This document shows, one piece after another, positions 16,244-24,583 of a DNA stretch of 64,000 bases (the stretch's first letter is position 1; each line of letters starts with the position of its first letter). The notes below the pieces were generated by a model. That model made no database searches. It was not told the DNA's origin and saw only the letters and a program-made list of their open reading frames with translations. The stretch is from Gammaproteobacteria bacterium (GTDB lineage Bacteria > Pseudomonadota > Gammaproteobacteria > Xanthomonadales > Wenzhouxiangellaceae). The stretch is taken from NCBI GenBank assembly GCA_003567685.1, contig PWYW01000101.1, positions 1-64,000 of the forward strand. The letters run 5' to 3'. Both the position numbers and the translations under genes were made by a program.

Positions 16244-16522
16244 AACAACCCTGCTTGCGAGCCACCGGACTTGAAGCCCTCGTCAGACTGGGCACTCCGG
16301 AGCGGACCTATGTCCAGCCAATCAGCTGATTCGCCTGAGCAATCAAGCGAGAAATCGCCACGGAATTTGTTTGATCTCGAACTGCATATACGCGTATCCT
16401 GATATTGAAGGCGGGAGGCCTGGGGGTAGATGTGTTTGATGGGAAGCACGCAGTCCAGTCGGACGCATACGTCTGGCCACCTCGTACCCGATCACACTAC
16501 TACTCAAGCCCAAGGGGACCCA
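16244..16522. other. Divergent intergenic region, 279 bp
   Basis: It separates the small membrane protein gene from the IPTL-CTERM gene and must carry promoters for both. Composition is somewhat more AT-rich than the flanks around 16340-16400. I see no clear palindrome, terminator or RNA gene. AAGGGG near 16512 serves as ribosome site for the rightward gene. Confidence 0.5.
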
Positions 16523-18511
16523 ATGAATACACCGACAAACACCTGTACATCTTCAGCTCGAGCACTCGGCTGGGCAATCGCAGCGCTCGCCAGTTCATCG
16601 CTGGCTTCACTCGCCTGGGCAGACTGCGATTTTCCTGACAATCCGCCACCGGGTTCAATCGTGACCTGCACCGGCACCACGACCACACCCTTTGTGGTCG
16701 ACGATATTCCGGGCGTCGAAGTCACCAACGTCGGCACCTGGACGGGGTCCGGCGACACGTTCCTGATGGATTTCCGCGGCGCAGATCTGACTGGTTCAAG
16801 ATTGATCAACGAAGGGACAATGAACTGGGCCAGTGCGCTCAACCCCGTCAACGCCTCGCGTGGCGCGATGAGCATGTTCTTCAATACCAACCGAGCCACG
16901 GAGGCAGAAGCGGTCAATCGGGCCACGGGCGTCATCAACGTGACCGATATCCAGACGTCGAACGCTGCCATCGGCGGTATCGTCGTTCAGACGCGTGGCG
17001 CCAACAGCTCAATCATTGCCCGTAACGAGGGCGCAATCAACCTGATCACCGACTCGACCGAGCAAACGGTTTTCGGCATGATCAACAGAGCCAACAGTGA
17101 CATCCTTACTGAAAACACCGGCACCATCGATATTGATCGCCCGGGCGCCTCCCAAAACGTCGCGAGCGGCATATTTGTCCAGGCACTTAACGACTCCTCT
17201 GTGCCCGTGACAACCCAAACCGTCAATTCGGGACAAATCCGGACGTCGGCTTCCGAGCAGGACGACGCATTCAGTATCGGCATGTTCGTGTCGCAGCGCT
17301 TCGAAACGCCAGTCCCGCAACCGGCCCTTCACCAGATGATCAACGAGGGCACCATTGAAACCGGCGGACTCGTTGCTTTTGGCTTGCTGTTCCGAGACAA
17401 CCTGCCCAATACGACGGTCGAGGTGACCAACATCGGCGATGTCGTAGCCAACGGCGCCAACATCAGCCTGGCGTTTGCCTCGCAGGTCGTCACCGACGCG
17501 AACATCCTGATCAACAACACCGGCAATATGACCGGAGACATCCTGCTTTCCAATGGCAACGATGAAATCAACATGGTTGATGGACTCATCGACGGTGCCA
17601 TTGTCCTTGAGGGCGGGGATGACGTCTTGACCATTTCCGGCGGCACCATCACGGGCGACCTGTTTTTTGGCTCAGGCTCGGACACGCTGAATGTGACGGG
17701 AGGCCAATTGCTGGGCACCTCCTTCGGAAACGAAGCCCCCCAACTGAACGGGTTGGACGCCGCAATGGCGATACTTGCAACGCTGGATGGCTCCGGAATA
17801 GGCGTGCCCGCGCCGGCTGGCGACACCGGCGCGCAACCGATGGGCGGTGATACGAATACGCTCAACTTCGACGGTTTCACGGGTGATGCGCATCCGTTTG
17901 TTGACTGGAACCTGGTCAATTTGATCAACAGCGCGACGGTCACTTTCGGCCTCGATTTTGCATCGGAACTGTTTTCGATCTTTCCCGATTCCACGGCAAC
18001 ATTGCTGGCCGGCCTCGAGATCGACAGTGACGTGATCAATGACGGCACGATGGATATCCAGACGCCCGACGCGTCGGGCGGGGTGATGATCATTGGAAAT
18101 GTTGCCGGGTCCGGCGAACTCAGACTCGGTGTCGACGTAAGTGGAGATTTTGCCGATGTGCTGAGTGTCGTTGGCGACACCGACGGATCCAGCATGTTCA
18201 TCAACCCGGTTTCTGTCAATCTCGCCGAGGCAACGGGCAATGATGTGCTGGTTGTGGAGGTGACCGGCTCGACTTCGGACGGTGATTTCACCCTTCCGAA
18301 CGGATCTCTGGTGCAGGAAATCAACGGAATTACCTACACCCTGAGGTTGGTCGAGACTGACTGGTTCCTCACTGCTGAAGGCTCACCATTTGGGTCGTCA
18401 CCCGTTCATTCCGTCCCGACCTTGTCGACCTGGGCGCTTGTCTTGCTGAGCGTGAGCATGATGCTCCTGGTTCTGATGCATCGCCGGCAGCAATGGCGAC
18501 AGGAAAGGTGA
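16523..18511 (+). CDS. Secreted beta-helix-like protein with IPTL-CTERM anchor
   Basis: A 662-residue exported protein. The start is ATG 16523 after AAGGGG; it opens with a signal peptide (LGWAIAALASSSLASLAWA). The body is Asn/Thr/Gly-rich and repetitive (INEGTI, NTGNMTGDILLSNG, GGDDVLTISGGTITGDL), like the passenger stem of autotransporters, but no C-terminal beta-barrel follows. Instead it ends with VPTLSTWALVLLSVSMMLL and a basic tail (HRRQQWRQER), a variant of the IPTL-CTERM sorting signal thought to be processed by a dedicated membrane protease. No sortase-like partner is in the window. Surface display is likely; the function is unknown. Confidence 0.8.
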   Translation: MNTPTNTCTSSARALGWAIAALASSSLASLAWADCDFPDNPPPGSIVTCTGTTTTPFVVDDIPGVEVTNVGTWTGSGDTFLMDFRGADLTGSRLINEGTMNWASALNPVNASRGAMSMFFNTNRATEAEAVNRATGVINVTDIQTSNAAIGGIVVQTRGANSSIIARNEGAINLITDSTEQTVFGMINRANSDILTENTGTIDIDRPGASQNVASGIFVQALNDSSVPVTTQTVNSGQIRTSASEQDDAFSIGMFVSQRFETPVPQPALHQMINEGTIETGGLVAFGLLFRDNLPNTTVEVTNIGDVVANGANISLAFASQVVTDANILINNTGNMTGDILLSNGNDEINMVDGLIDGAIVLEGGDDVLTISGGTITGDLFFGSGSDTLNVTGGQLLGTSFGNEAPQLNGLDAAMAILATLDGSGIGVPAPAGDTGAQPMGGDTNTLNFDGFTGDAHPFVDWNLVNLINSATVTFGLDFASELFSIFPDSTATLLAGLEIDSDVINDGTMDIQTPDASGGVMIIGNVAGSGELRLGVDVSGDFADVLSVVGDTDGSSMFINPVSVNLAEATGNDVLVVEVTGSTSDGDFTLPNGSLVQEINGITYTLRLVETDWFLTAEGSPFGSSPVHSVPTLSTWALVLLSVSMMLLVLMHRRQQWRQER

Positions 18512-18548
18512 ACAGCGGGGGCGCGATAACGGTGTCAGGCAGTTGATA

Positions 18549-18577
18549 TTGACTCGCCATCGCAAACTGTGCATACT
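18549..18577 (+). promoter_or_regulatory. Sigma-70 promoter of the DsrE-like gene
   Basis: TTGACT (18549-18554), a 17-bp spacer and CATACT (18572-18577). The predicted start near 18584 falls inside the inverted repeat at 18583-18596, so the gene looks repressible. Confidence 0.5.
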
Positions 18578-18582
18578 CCATT

Positions 18583-18596
18583 TTAGATTTTTCTAA
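18583..18596. promoter_or_regulatory. Inverted repeat at the predicted start site of the DsrE-like gene
   Basis: Arms TTAGA and TCTAA around a TTTT spacer, just downstream of the -10 box and 17 bp before the ATG. Position suits a repressor operator. The arms differ from the palindrome at 15538, so I cannot say that the ArsR protein binds here. Confidence 0.4.
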
Positions 18597-18613
18597 TTTA
18601 GGAGATAGTGGTT

Positions 18614-19051
18614 ATGAAAACCATTGCAGCCTGCATGGCAATCGTTGCCAGCCTGATTCTGTCCAGCGCCCCGGCTTTTGCTGACGAACAAAGCCCGCCG
18701 CGACTTTTCGTTCAGCTCACCGGCGAGTCCATGCAGGACCAGGCAATGCCGCTGGTCCTCGCCAACCAGGCGATGGACCAGGGTGCAGAGGTGCGTGTGT
18801 TGCTGTGCGGCGCCGGTGCCGAACTGGCCCTGGCCGACCACGCAGCACCAACGTTTGCGCCTCGTGACATCAGCGCCCAGGAGCTGCTCGGTCGCCTTCT
18901 CCAGCACGACGCCACGGTTGAGGTCTGTGCCATCTTCCTGCCCAACACCGAGCATGATGCCGAGCAACTGATCGACGGCGTTGGCGTTGCCAACCCCGGC
19001 GACGTCGCGGCCTGGATTCTGCAGCCAGGCGTTCGAACGCTGGGTCGCTGA
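18614..19051 (+). CDS. Periplasmic DsrE-like protein
   Basis: A 145-residue exported protein with a signal peptide (CMAIVASLILSSAPAFA). The remainder fits the DsrE/DsrF-like fold: AMPLVLANQAMDQGAEVRV, VLLCGAGAE (Cys65), then TVEVCAIFLP with Cys105 at the place of the sulfur-accepting Cys in DsrE proteins. The family ending VANPGDVAAWILQPGVRTLGR is reduced here to a short tail. ATG 18614 follows GGAGA with ideal spacing. DsrE proteins usually carry persulfide in the cytoplasm; a periplasmic version suggests handling of sulfane sulfur outside the membrane. The substrate is not predictable. Confidence 0.78.
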   Translation: MKTIAACMAIVASLILSSAPAFADEQSPPRLFVQLTGESMQDQAMPLVLANQAMDQGAEVRVLLCGAGAELALADHAAPTFAPRDISAQELLGRLLQHDATVEVCAIFLPNTEHDAEQLIDGVGVANPGDVAAWILQPGVRTLGR

Positions 19052-19120
19052 CCGCCGGCACCGAACCGGTGCGCTCCGCGCCCCGGTTACGGATTGCAAA
19101 ACCGCACCGTCCATTTCCGC

Positions 19121-19126
19121 TAAAAT
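19121..19126 (+). promoter_or_regulatory. -10 box TAAAAT upstream of the structured leader
   Basis: TAAAAT is a near-consensus -10 element. A start 7 bases downstream would begin transcription almost exactly at the first hairpin (19134). The best -35 candidate, TTGCAA at 19094, is 21 bp away, which is too far, so the -35 is unassigned. Confidence 0.4.
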
Positions 19127-19133
19127 ACGGCCC

Positions 19134-19249
19134 GCCGATGGTTAACGACCGTCGGCACAGCGTCCGATGCCTTTCGGTATCGGTATCCGTTCGGCCGTGC
19201 ATCTGAAAGATTCCGGGCCGACACGTGGTCGACTTTTCGGGGGTCGACC
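19134..19249 (+). promoter_or_regulatory. Structured leader of four consecutive hairpins before leucine dehydrogenase
   Basis: Four stems follow one another. Stem 1: 19134-19141 with 19149-19156 (8 bp, one G-U). Stem 2: 19164-19171 with 19176-19183 (8 bp, one G-U, loop TTTC). Stem 3: 19191-19196 with 19216-19221 (6 bp), enclosing a smaller ATCT/AGAT stem. Stem 4: 19227-19233 with 19243-19249 (7 bp). No known riboswitch was recognised. A 28-codon frame (19167-19253) overlaps it but is not rich in branched-chain codons, so classical attenuation is unlikely. It may be a cis-regulatory RNA or a small RNA. Confidence 0.5.
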
Positions 19250-19276
19250 TTAACGCTCCCTGACAAGCATTCAGAA

Positions 19277-19295
19277 CCATGGGAGCCATGGAGGA
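19277..19295 (+). promoter_or_regulatory. Shine-Dalgarno-sequestering hairpin of leucine dehydrogenase
   Basis: CCATGG (19277-19282), loop GAG, CCATGG (19286-19291) can form a 6-bp stem whose 3' arm takes the first two bases of the ribosome site GGAGGA (19290-19295). The ATG follows at 19300. Such an arrangement could gate translation. Confidence 0.5.
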
Positions 19296-19299
19296 ATCA

Positions 19300-20403
19300 A
19301 TGAATTTGTTCGAAACCATCCACAAGACCGAGCACGAGCAAGTCGTCTTCTGTCACAACAAGGAAGCCGGTCTTCGCGGCATCATCGCGATCCACAACAC
19401 GACGCTTGGCCCGGCCCTGGGCGGATTGAGAATGTGGCCCTACGCCACCGAGCAGGAAGCCATCGAAGACGTACTGCGGCTGTCGCGCGGCATGACCTAC
19501 AAAGCGGCGGTTGCCGGGCTCAATCTGGGCGGCGGCAAGTCGGTCATCATCGGCGACCCGCGCAAGGACAAGTCCGAAGCGCTGTTCCGGGCCTTCGGCC
19601 GCTTCATCGATTCGATGAACGGCCGCTACATCACCGCCGAAGACGTCGGCATTGACGTCAACGACATGGAATACGTGTTCCAGGAAACCGACAACTGCGT
19701 TGGTGTCCACCAGGTTCACGGCGGCTCGGGCGACCCCTCGCCATTCACCGCCTTCGGCACCCTGCAGGGCATTCGCGCCTCGCTGGCTCACCACTTCAAC
19801 AGCGAAGAAGTGGGCGATTTCAGCTACGCGGTTCAGGGCGTGGGCCACGTTGGTTTCGAACTGGTCAAGCTATTGCGCAATGAAGGTGCCAAGGTGTTTG
19901 TCACCGACATCAACGAAGAAGCCGTCGCCGCCGCCGTCGAGCTGGGCTGCGAAGCGGTTGGCCTGGACGAGATCTACGACGTGGACGCCGACGTGTTCTG
20001 CCCGACCGCGCTGGGCGCGATTGTCAACGAGCAGACCATTCCGCGCTTCAAGTTCAAGATCGTCTGCGGCGCCGCCAACAACCAGCTGGCCACCGAAGAA
20101 TGCGGCGACGAGCTGGCCGGTCGCGGCATTCTGTATGCCCCGGACTACGCCGTGAACGCCGGCGGCCTGATGAACGTCTCGATCGAGTTCGAAGGCTACA
20201 ACCGCGAGCGTGCCAAGCGCATGATGCGCACCATCTATTACAACGTGGGCAAGATCTTCCAGATTGCCGAGCGCGACGGCATTACCACCTGGAAAGCCGC
20301 CGACCGCATGGCCGAAGAGCGGATTGCCACCATCGGCAAGCTCAAACTGCCGTTCATGGGTCGCTCGCATCGCTTCCCGGGTCGCGAGCGCGGCCACAAC
20401 TAA
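19300..20403 (+). CDS. ldh: Leucine dehydrogenase
   Basis: A 367-residue NAD-dependent enzyme of the Glu/Leu/Phe/Val dehydrogenase family. It reversibly deaminates leucine, and also valine and isoleucine, to 2-oxo acids and is the entry step of catabolism. The dimerisation/catalytic part carries Lys68 and Lys80 in the motif AVAGLNLGGGKSVI, the same spacing and numbering as characterised Bacillus leucine dehydrogenases. The NAD-binding domain follows from about 170 (VQGVGHVGFELVKLL). ATG 19300 is preceded by GGAGG; an in-frame ATG 21 bp upstream lies in the putative regulatory hairpin. Isovaleryl-CoA dehydrogenase follows after a terminator-like hairpin. Confidence 0.93.
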   Translation: MNLFETIHKTEHEQVVFCHNKEAGLRGIIAIHNTTLGPALGGLRMWPYATEQEAIEDVLRLSRGMTYKAAVAGLNLGGGKSVIIGDPRKDKSEALFRAFGRFIDSMNGRYITAEDVGIDVNDMEYVFQETDNCVGVHQVHGGSGDPSPFTAFGTLQGIRASLAHHFNSEEVGDFSYAVQGVGHVGFELVKLLRNEGAKVFVTDINEEAVAAAVELGCEAVGLDEIYDVDADVFCPTALGAIVNEQTIPRFKFKIVCGAANNQLATEECGDELAGRGILYAPDYAVNAGGLMNVSIEFEGYNRERAKRMMRTIYYNVGKIFQIAERDGITTWKAADRMAEERIATIGKLKLPFMGRSHRFPGRERGHN

Positions 20404-20431
20404 ACGCCGCCGGGTCTTTCTTGACGGATAC

Positions 20432-20460
20432 GGGGAACGGGGCTCAATGCCCCGTTCCTT
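20432..20460 (+). terminator. Probable rho-independent terminator after leucine dehydrogenase
   Basis: A 10-bp stem GGAACGGGGC/GCCCCGTTCC with loop TCAAT lies 30 bp after the stop and can be extended by two G-U pairs. The following TTGCGTTGATTTG is only moderately T-rich, so termination may be partial. Confidence 0.55.
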
Positions 20461-20517
20461 GCGTTGATTTGACGGCTTTGGCCGATAATTCCAGATTCTG
20501 GACCAGGACGTTGCACC

Positions 20518-21666
20518 ATGAAGCTTTCCGAAGATATCGAACTGTTGCGCGAAACCACGCGCCGTTTTGCCGAAGAGGCAATTGCCCCGCGCGCCGCCGA
20601 GATTGACGAATCGAACGAATTTCCCCAGGAGCTCTGGCAGCAACTGGGCGAAATGGGCCTGCTGGGCATCACCATCCCGACCGAGTATGGCGGTGCCGAC
20701 ATGGGCTACCTGGCTCACCTGGTGGCCATGGAAGAAATCTCCCGCGCCTCGGCCTCGGTTGGCCTGTCCTACGGGGCCCACTCCAACCTGTGCGCCGACA
20801 ATCTGTGTCGTAACGGCACTGAGGCCCAGCGCCAGAAGTATGTGCCCAGGCTGGTCAGCGGCGAATGGAAGGGTGCGCTGGCCATGTCCGAACCGGGCGC
20901 CGGCTCCGACGTGGTCGGCTCGATGGCCTGCAAGGCCGAAAAGCACGGCGATGTCTGGGTCGCCAACGGCTCGAAGATGTGGATCACCAACGGCCCCGAA
21001 TGCGACGTGGCCCTGGTCTACATGCGCACCGCGGGCAAGGAAGCCGGCAGCCGCTGCATGACGGCCTTCATCATCGAGAAAGACATGCCGGGCTTTTCCA
21101 AGGCGCAAAAGCTCGACAAGCTGCGCATGCGCGGCTCCAACACCTGCGAACTGGTGTTCGACAACTGCGAAATTCCGGAAGAAAACGTGCTGGGCGAGGT
21201 CAACGAAGGCGTTCGCATCCTGATGTCGGGCCTCAACTCAGAACGCCTGGTGCTGTCCGGCGGGCCCATCGGCATCATGCAGGCGGCCATGGACAACGTG
21301 CTGCCCTACGTGCGCGAGCGCAAGCAGTTTGGCCGCAAGCTGAGCGACTTTGGCCTGATGCAGGCCAAGATTGGCGACATGTACGCGCTGATGCAATCCT
21401 CGCGCGGCTTTGCTTACCAGGTGGGCATGGACTATGACCGCGGCGACAAGTCACGCATCGACGCGGCCGCCTGCCTGCTGCACAGTTCCACCAGCGCGGT
21501 GAAAGTGGCCCTGGAAGCCATCCAGGCATTGGGCGGCAACGGCTACATCAACGAATACCCTACTGGCCGCCTGCTCAGAGACGCCAAGCTTTACGACATC
21601 GGCGCCGGCACCAACGAAATCCGCCGCATGCTGATCGGTCGCGAGTTGGCCGAAGGGCGCCGATAG
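20518..21666 (+). CDS. ivd: Isovaleryl-CoA dehydrogenase
   Basis: A 382-residue FAD acyl-CoA dehydrogenase. It oxidises isovaleryl-CoA to 3-methylcrotonyl-CoA in leucine breakdown and passes electrons to ETF. Family motifs are clear: AMSEPGAGSD, MWITNGP, and C-terminal QALGGNGYINEYP and GAGTNEIRRMLIGREL. The catalytic Glu is Glu242 in LNSERLVLSGGP, the position used by isovaleryl-CoA dehydrogenases rather than the C-terminal position of medium-chain enzymes. GATAAT at 20484 may be its -10. No methylcrotonyl-CoA carboxylase genes follow, unusual for a leucine operon. Confidence 0.94.
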   Translation: MKLSEDIELLRETTRRFAEEAIAPRAAEIDESNEFPQELWQQLGEMGLLGITIPTEYGGADMGYLAHLVAMEEISRASASVGLSYGAHSNLCADNLCRNGTEAQRQKYVPRLVSGEWKGALAMSEPGAGSDVVGSMACKAEKHGDVWVANGSKMWITNGPECDVALVYMRTAGKEAGSRCMTAFIIEKDMPGFSKAQKLDKLRMRGSNTCELVFDNCEIPEENVLGEVNEGVRILMSGLNSERLVLSGGPIGIMQAAMDNVLPYVRERKQFGRKLSDFGLMQAKIGDMYALMQSSRGFAYQVGMDYDRGDKSRIDAAACLLHSSTSAVKVALEAIQALGGNGYINEYPTGRLLRDAKLYDIGAGTNEIRRMLIGRELAEGRR

Positions 21667-21791
21667 TTCCAGTGGCCTGTTAATGGCTTGGCACCAGGGG
21701 CTCTGAACCAGCCCCCCCGATCGCGAGGCTCGGAGTCGCGCTGAGTCCGTTGCAGACTTTTCCCCGAAAAGCGAGTTCCTGGATTGGCTTG

Positions 21792-21822
21792 CGGGCGCCC
21801 CTCGATGGATGGGCGCCCGTTT
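21792..21822 (+). terminator. Hairpin after ivd, possible terminator
   Basis: A 9-bp stem CGGGCGCCC/GGGCGCCCG with a 10-base loop followed by TTTCG, about 125 bp after the ivd stop. The short T-run makes this a weak terminator. A second GGGCGCA/TGCGCCC hairpin (21842-21868) lies just upstream of the kinase gene and may act on it instead. Confidence 0.4.
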
Positions 21823-21892
21823 CGCCCGCTTAGGGAGCGGTGGGCGCATCAAGTTTGCAATTGCGCCCCATGACGCTTACGGTGAGGGCTGA

Positions 21893-24583
21893 TTGGAGCA
21901 ATTGCGCGGTATGGTCAGGCCTTCAAAAAGATCTCGTCTCACGGTGGCTCGCCGCCGGCTGTTGGATCATCTGCTCGACGAATTGCTGGAGATGGGGCCA
22001 GAGCATCGCGCCCAGAGGATGGTTGAGTTGGCACGCCGCGCGCCTCGACTGACATCCTGGCTGCATGACTTGATTGCTGCCGACGCCAATACAGAATCGC
22101 TGTTTGAAACTCTGTTCGAGCGAGTTGGCCAAGCCGCCGAGCGAGCTGGAGAGCCGCGCCAGGTCGAGCTGTTGCCCGGCACCCAGCTCGGGCCGTGGCG
22201 TTTGATCGAAGCCGCTGGCAGCGGCGGCATGGGGACGGTCTATCGTGCTGAACGTGCCGATGGTGCCTTCAGCATGATGGTTGCCATCAAGCTGATCCGA
22301 CTTCAACGCAAGACCTTCGAAGAACGCCTGCGGCTGGAACGAGAGCTGCTGGCGCGTCTTGATCATCGAAACGTAGCCCGATTGATTGATGGCGGCACCA
22401 GCGTGGATGGCCAGGCCTACCTGGTCATGGAGTGGATCGAGGGTCGTGATCTTGACGGCTTTGTCGAGCAGGAACGACCCGATCTCGACGCCCGGCTGGA
22501 TTTGTTCGAACAGATGGCCGAAGGCGTAGCCCATGCCCATCAGCAGGGAGTCATCCATGGTGACCTCAAGCCATCCAATGTCAGGGTGGCCGACGACGGC
22601 CGGGTTTGCCTGGTCGATTTTGGCGTGGCGCGCCTGGTGGCTGAGGAGGAAGGTGGCGATTCCGCCTCGTTCAAGGCCCTGACCCCGGCCTTCTCGGCGC
22701 CGGAGCAGTTAGCCGGCCAGGTGGCGACCACCCAATCTGATGTCTGGGCCATGGGCGTGGTGCTGAAATGGCTGGTTACCGGTCGCCTGCCGGGCAGGCA
22801 TGACGAAAAGCCAGCGCCCGATCCGGGCGCAATTCCAAGGAAGGCGGACATCGAGGCGATCATCCAGCAAGCCTGTCACGCTGACCCCAACGCCAGGTAT
22901 GCCGGGGTGGCGCGACTTCTCGACGATTTGCGCCGCTATCGATCAAGCTTTCCGGTTCGGGCCCTTGAAAGAACACGGTTGCGGGTCGCCAGCCGATTCG
23001 TGCAGCGAAACCGGTTGGCGGTCAGCGCCGCCAGCCTGGCCCTCCTGCTGCTTTGCGTGGCACTGGCCGGCGCGATGTGGCAGGCCCGCGAGGCGACCCT
23101 GGAGCGTGACCGGGCATCGATTGCGGCAGAGCGCGCGATGGAAGCAGAACGGGATGCCAGTCGCCTCGCCGATGAGCTTCAGGCCGTGGTCGACTTTCAG
23201 GAAGCGCAGCTGGCACAAATCGACCCGGTCAGCATGGGCCTTGGGTTTCGCCAGGGTCTGATCGACCAGCGGCGCAGAACACTGACGCGTCAGAACGCGA
23301 GCCCCGAGGAGCGCGAAGCCGCCCTCGGATTGCTCAATGAGCAACTGGCAGGGGCCAACCTGACCGACCTGGCGCGAGCCGCGCTGGACGAGAACATTCT
23401 GGTCCAGGCCCTTGCCGCGATCGATCAGCAATTTGTCGACCAGCCGCTGGTTCGAGCCAGGCTATTGCAGGCATTGGCACTTTCCGCACGCGGGCTTGGC
23501 CTGACAGAACGGGCGCTTCCAGCGCAGCTTGAGGCCCTTGCCATAAGGCGTGCCTGGCTGGGCGATGATGATCCGGCAACAATTGATTCAATCGTCCGCA
23601 CGGCCTCTCTCTGGGCGGACATGGGCAAACGGGAACAGGCCCTGTCGCTCCACTACGAAGCGCTGGTGGCCGGACGTGAAGTCTATGGCGTCAACCATCC
23701 GGACTTCCTCACTGTGCTCAACAATTACGCCACTCTGATCAACGCCAATGGCGATCATGCGCGAGCAGAGAGGTATTTCCGACGGGTCCTCGAAGCGCGC
23801 CGAGAGCTGCTTGGTGATGACGACCCCGACACGATCATCGCCGCAAGCAACCTGGGCGCTGTGCTGTCCGCCCAGAATCGCCTGGAAGAGGCCTCGCCGC
23901 TATACCAGGAGGTTCTTGACCGCCGCCACCGAACCCTGGGTGAAGACCATCCGGGTACAGTCCAGGCGGTGTCCAACATGGGCCTGTTACTCGCCCGGAT
24001 GGACCAGCTCGATGAGGCACTGCCCTACTACGAGGCGGCCCTGGAAGGGCGTCGCAGGCTACTGGGCAATGACCATCCTTCAACGATGCAGTCGGTCAAT
24101 AACATGGCCTATCTGCTCGGTCGTCTGGACCGCCTTGAAGAGGCCGCGGTCTTCTACCGGGAAGTGGTCGAGCGCTCTCGTCAACTGCTTGGCGACCGCC
24201 ACCCCAACACCCTGATCTACATCAACAACACTGGCACCTTGTACCGCAACATGGGCAGGCTGGATGAGGCCGAAGAATTGGCCGTGGAAGCCGTTACAGC
24301 GGGGCGCGAGGTACTGCCGGCCGATCACTGGCACCTCGGGGTCTTTCTCGCGGGCTACGGTCTGGTCCTGTCCGAACAATCGCGCTTTGCCGAGGCCGAA
24401 ACCGCCTTGTTGGAGGCCTATGCCTTTTACGAGAATGGCCTCGGCAGTGACCACCCCCGGACGACCAGCCTGATACCCGACCTGGTCAGCCTTTACGAAA
24501 GCTGGCATTCCGAGTCGCCGGAAGGCGGGTACGAACCCGAAGCGGCAGCTTGGCGTGACCTGGACAAGAGTCACCAGCCATGA
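21893..24583 (+). CDS. Membrane Ser/Thr protein kinase with C-terminal TPR repeats
   Basis: About 896 residues. An N-terminal helical region (1-100) precedes a Hanks-type kinase domain (about 105-365). It has the Gly-rich loop GSGGMG, VAIK lysine, catalytic HGDLKPSN (HGD in place of HRD, Asp kept) and DFG. One transmembrane segment follows near 375-397 (LAVSAASLALLLLCVALAG). Tetratricopeptide repeats fill the periplasmic part (about 520-870, NNYATLI, SNLGAVL, SNMGLLL, NNMAYLL). The start is uncertain: TTG 21893 has GGTGAGGG upstream, while ATG 21911 has a poor site. Its stop overlaps the sigma gene start, the arrangement of kinase-ECF43 pairs. Confidence 0.9.
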   Translation: MEQLRGMVRPSKRSRLTVARRRLLDHLLDELLEMGPEHRAQRMVELARRAPRLTSWLHDLIAADANTESLFETLFERVGQAAERAGEPRQVELLPGTQLGPWRLIEAAGSGGMGTVYRAERADGAFSMMVAIKLIRLQRKTFEERLRLERELLARLDHRNVARLIDGGTSVDGQAYLVMEWIEGRDLDGFVEQERPDLDARLDLFEQMAEGVAHAHQQGVIHGDLKPSNVRVADDGRVCLVDFGVARLVAEEEGGDSASFKALTPAFSAPEQLAGQVATTQSDVWAMGVVLKWLVTGRLPGRHDEKPAPDPGAIPRKADIEAIIQQACHADPNARYAGVARLLDDLRRYRSSFPVRALERTRLRVASRFVQRNRLAVSAASLALLLLCVALAGAMWQAREATLERDRASIAAERAMEAERDASRLADELQAVVDFQEAQLAQIDPVSMGLGFRQGLIDQRRRTLTRQNASPEEREAALGLLNEQLAGANLTDLARAALDENILVQALAAIDQQFVDQPLVRARLLQALALSARGLGLTERALPAQLEALAIRRAWLGDDDPATIDSIVRTASLWADMGKREQALSLHYEALVAGREVYGVNHPDFLTVLNNYATLINANGDHARAERYFRRVLEARRELLGDDDPDTIIAASNLGAVLSAQNRLEEASPLYQEVLDRRHRTLGEDHPGTVQAVSNMGLLLARMDQLDEALPYYEAALEGRRRLLGNDHPSTMQSVNNMAYLLGRLDRLEEAAVFYREVVERSRQLLGDRHPNTLIYINNTGTLYRNMGRLDEAEELAVEAVTAGREVLPADHWHLGVFLAGYGLVLSEQSRFAEAETALLEAYAFYENGLGSDHPRTTSLIPDLVSLYESWHSESPEGGYEPEAAAWRDLDKSHQP

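Noticed and set aside
16523-18511. Autotransporter
   Set aside because: The repetitive stem fits, but there is no C-terminal translocator barrel; an IPTL-CTERM-like anchor is present instead.
19167-19253. 28-codon frame as a leucine attenuator leader peptide
   Set aside because: It has no run of Leu, Ile or Val codons and no good ribosome site; the RNA stems are the stronger signal.
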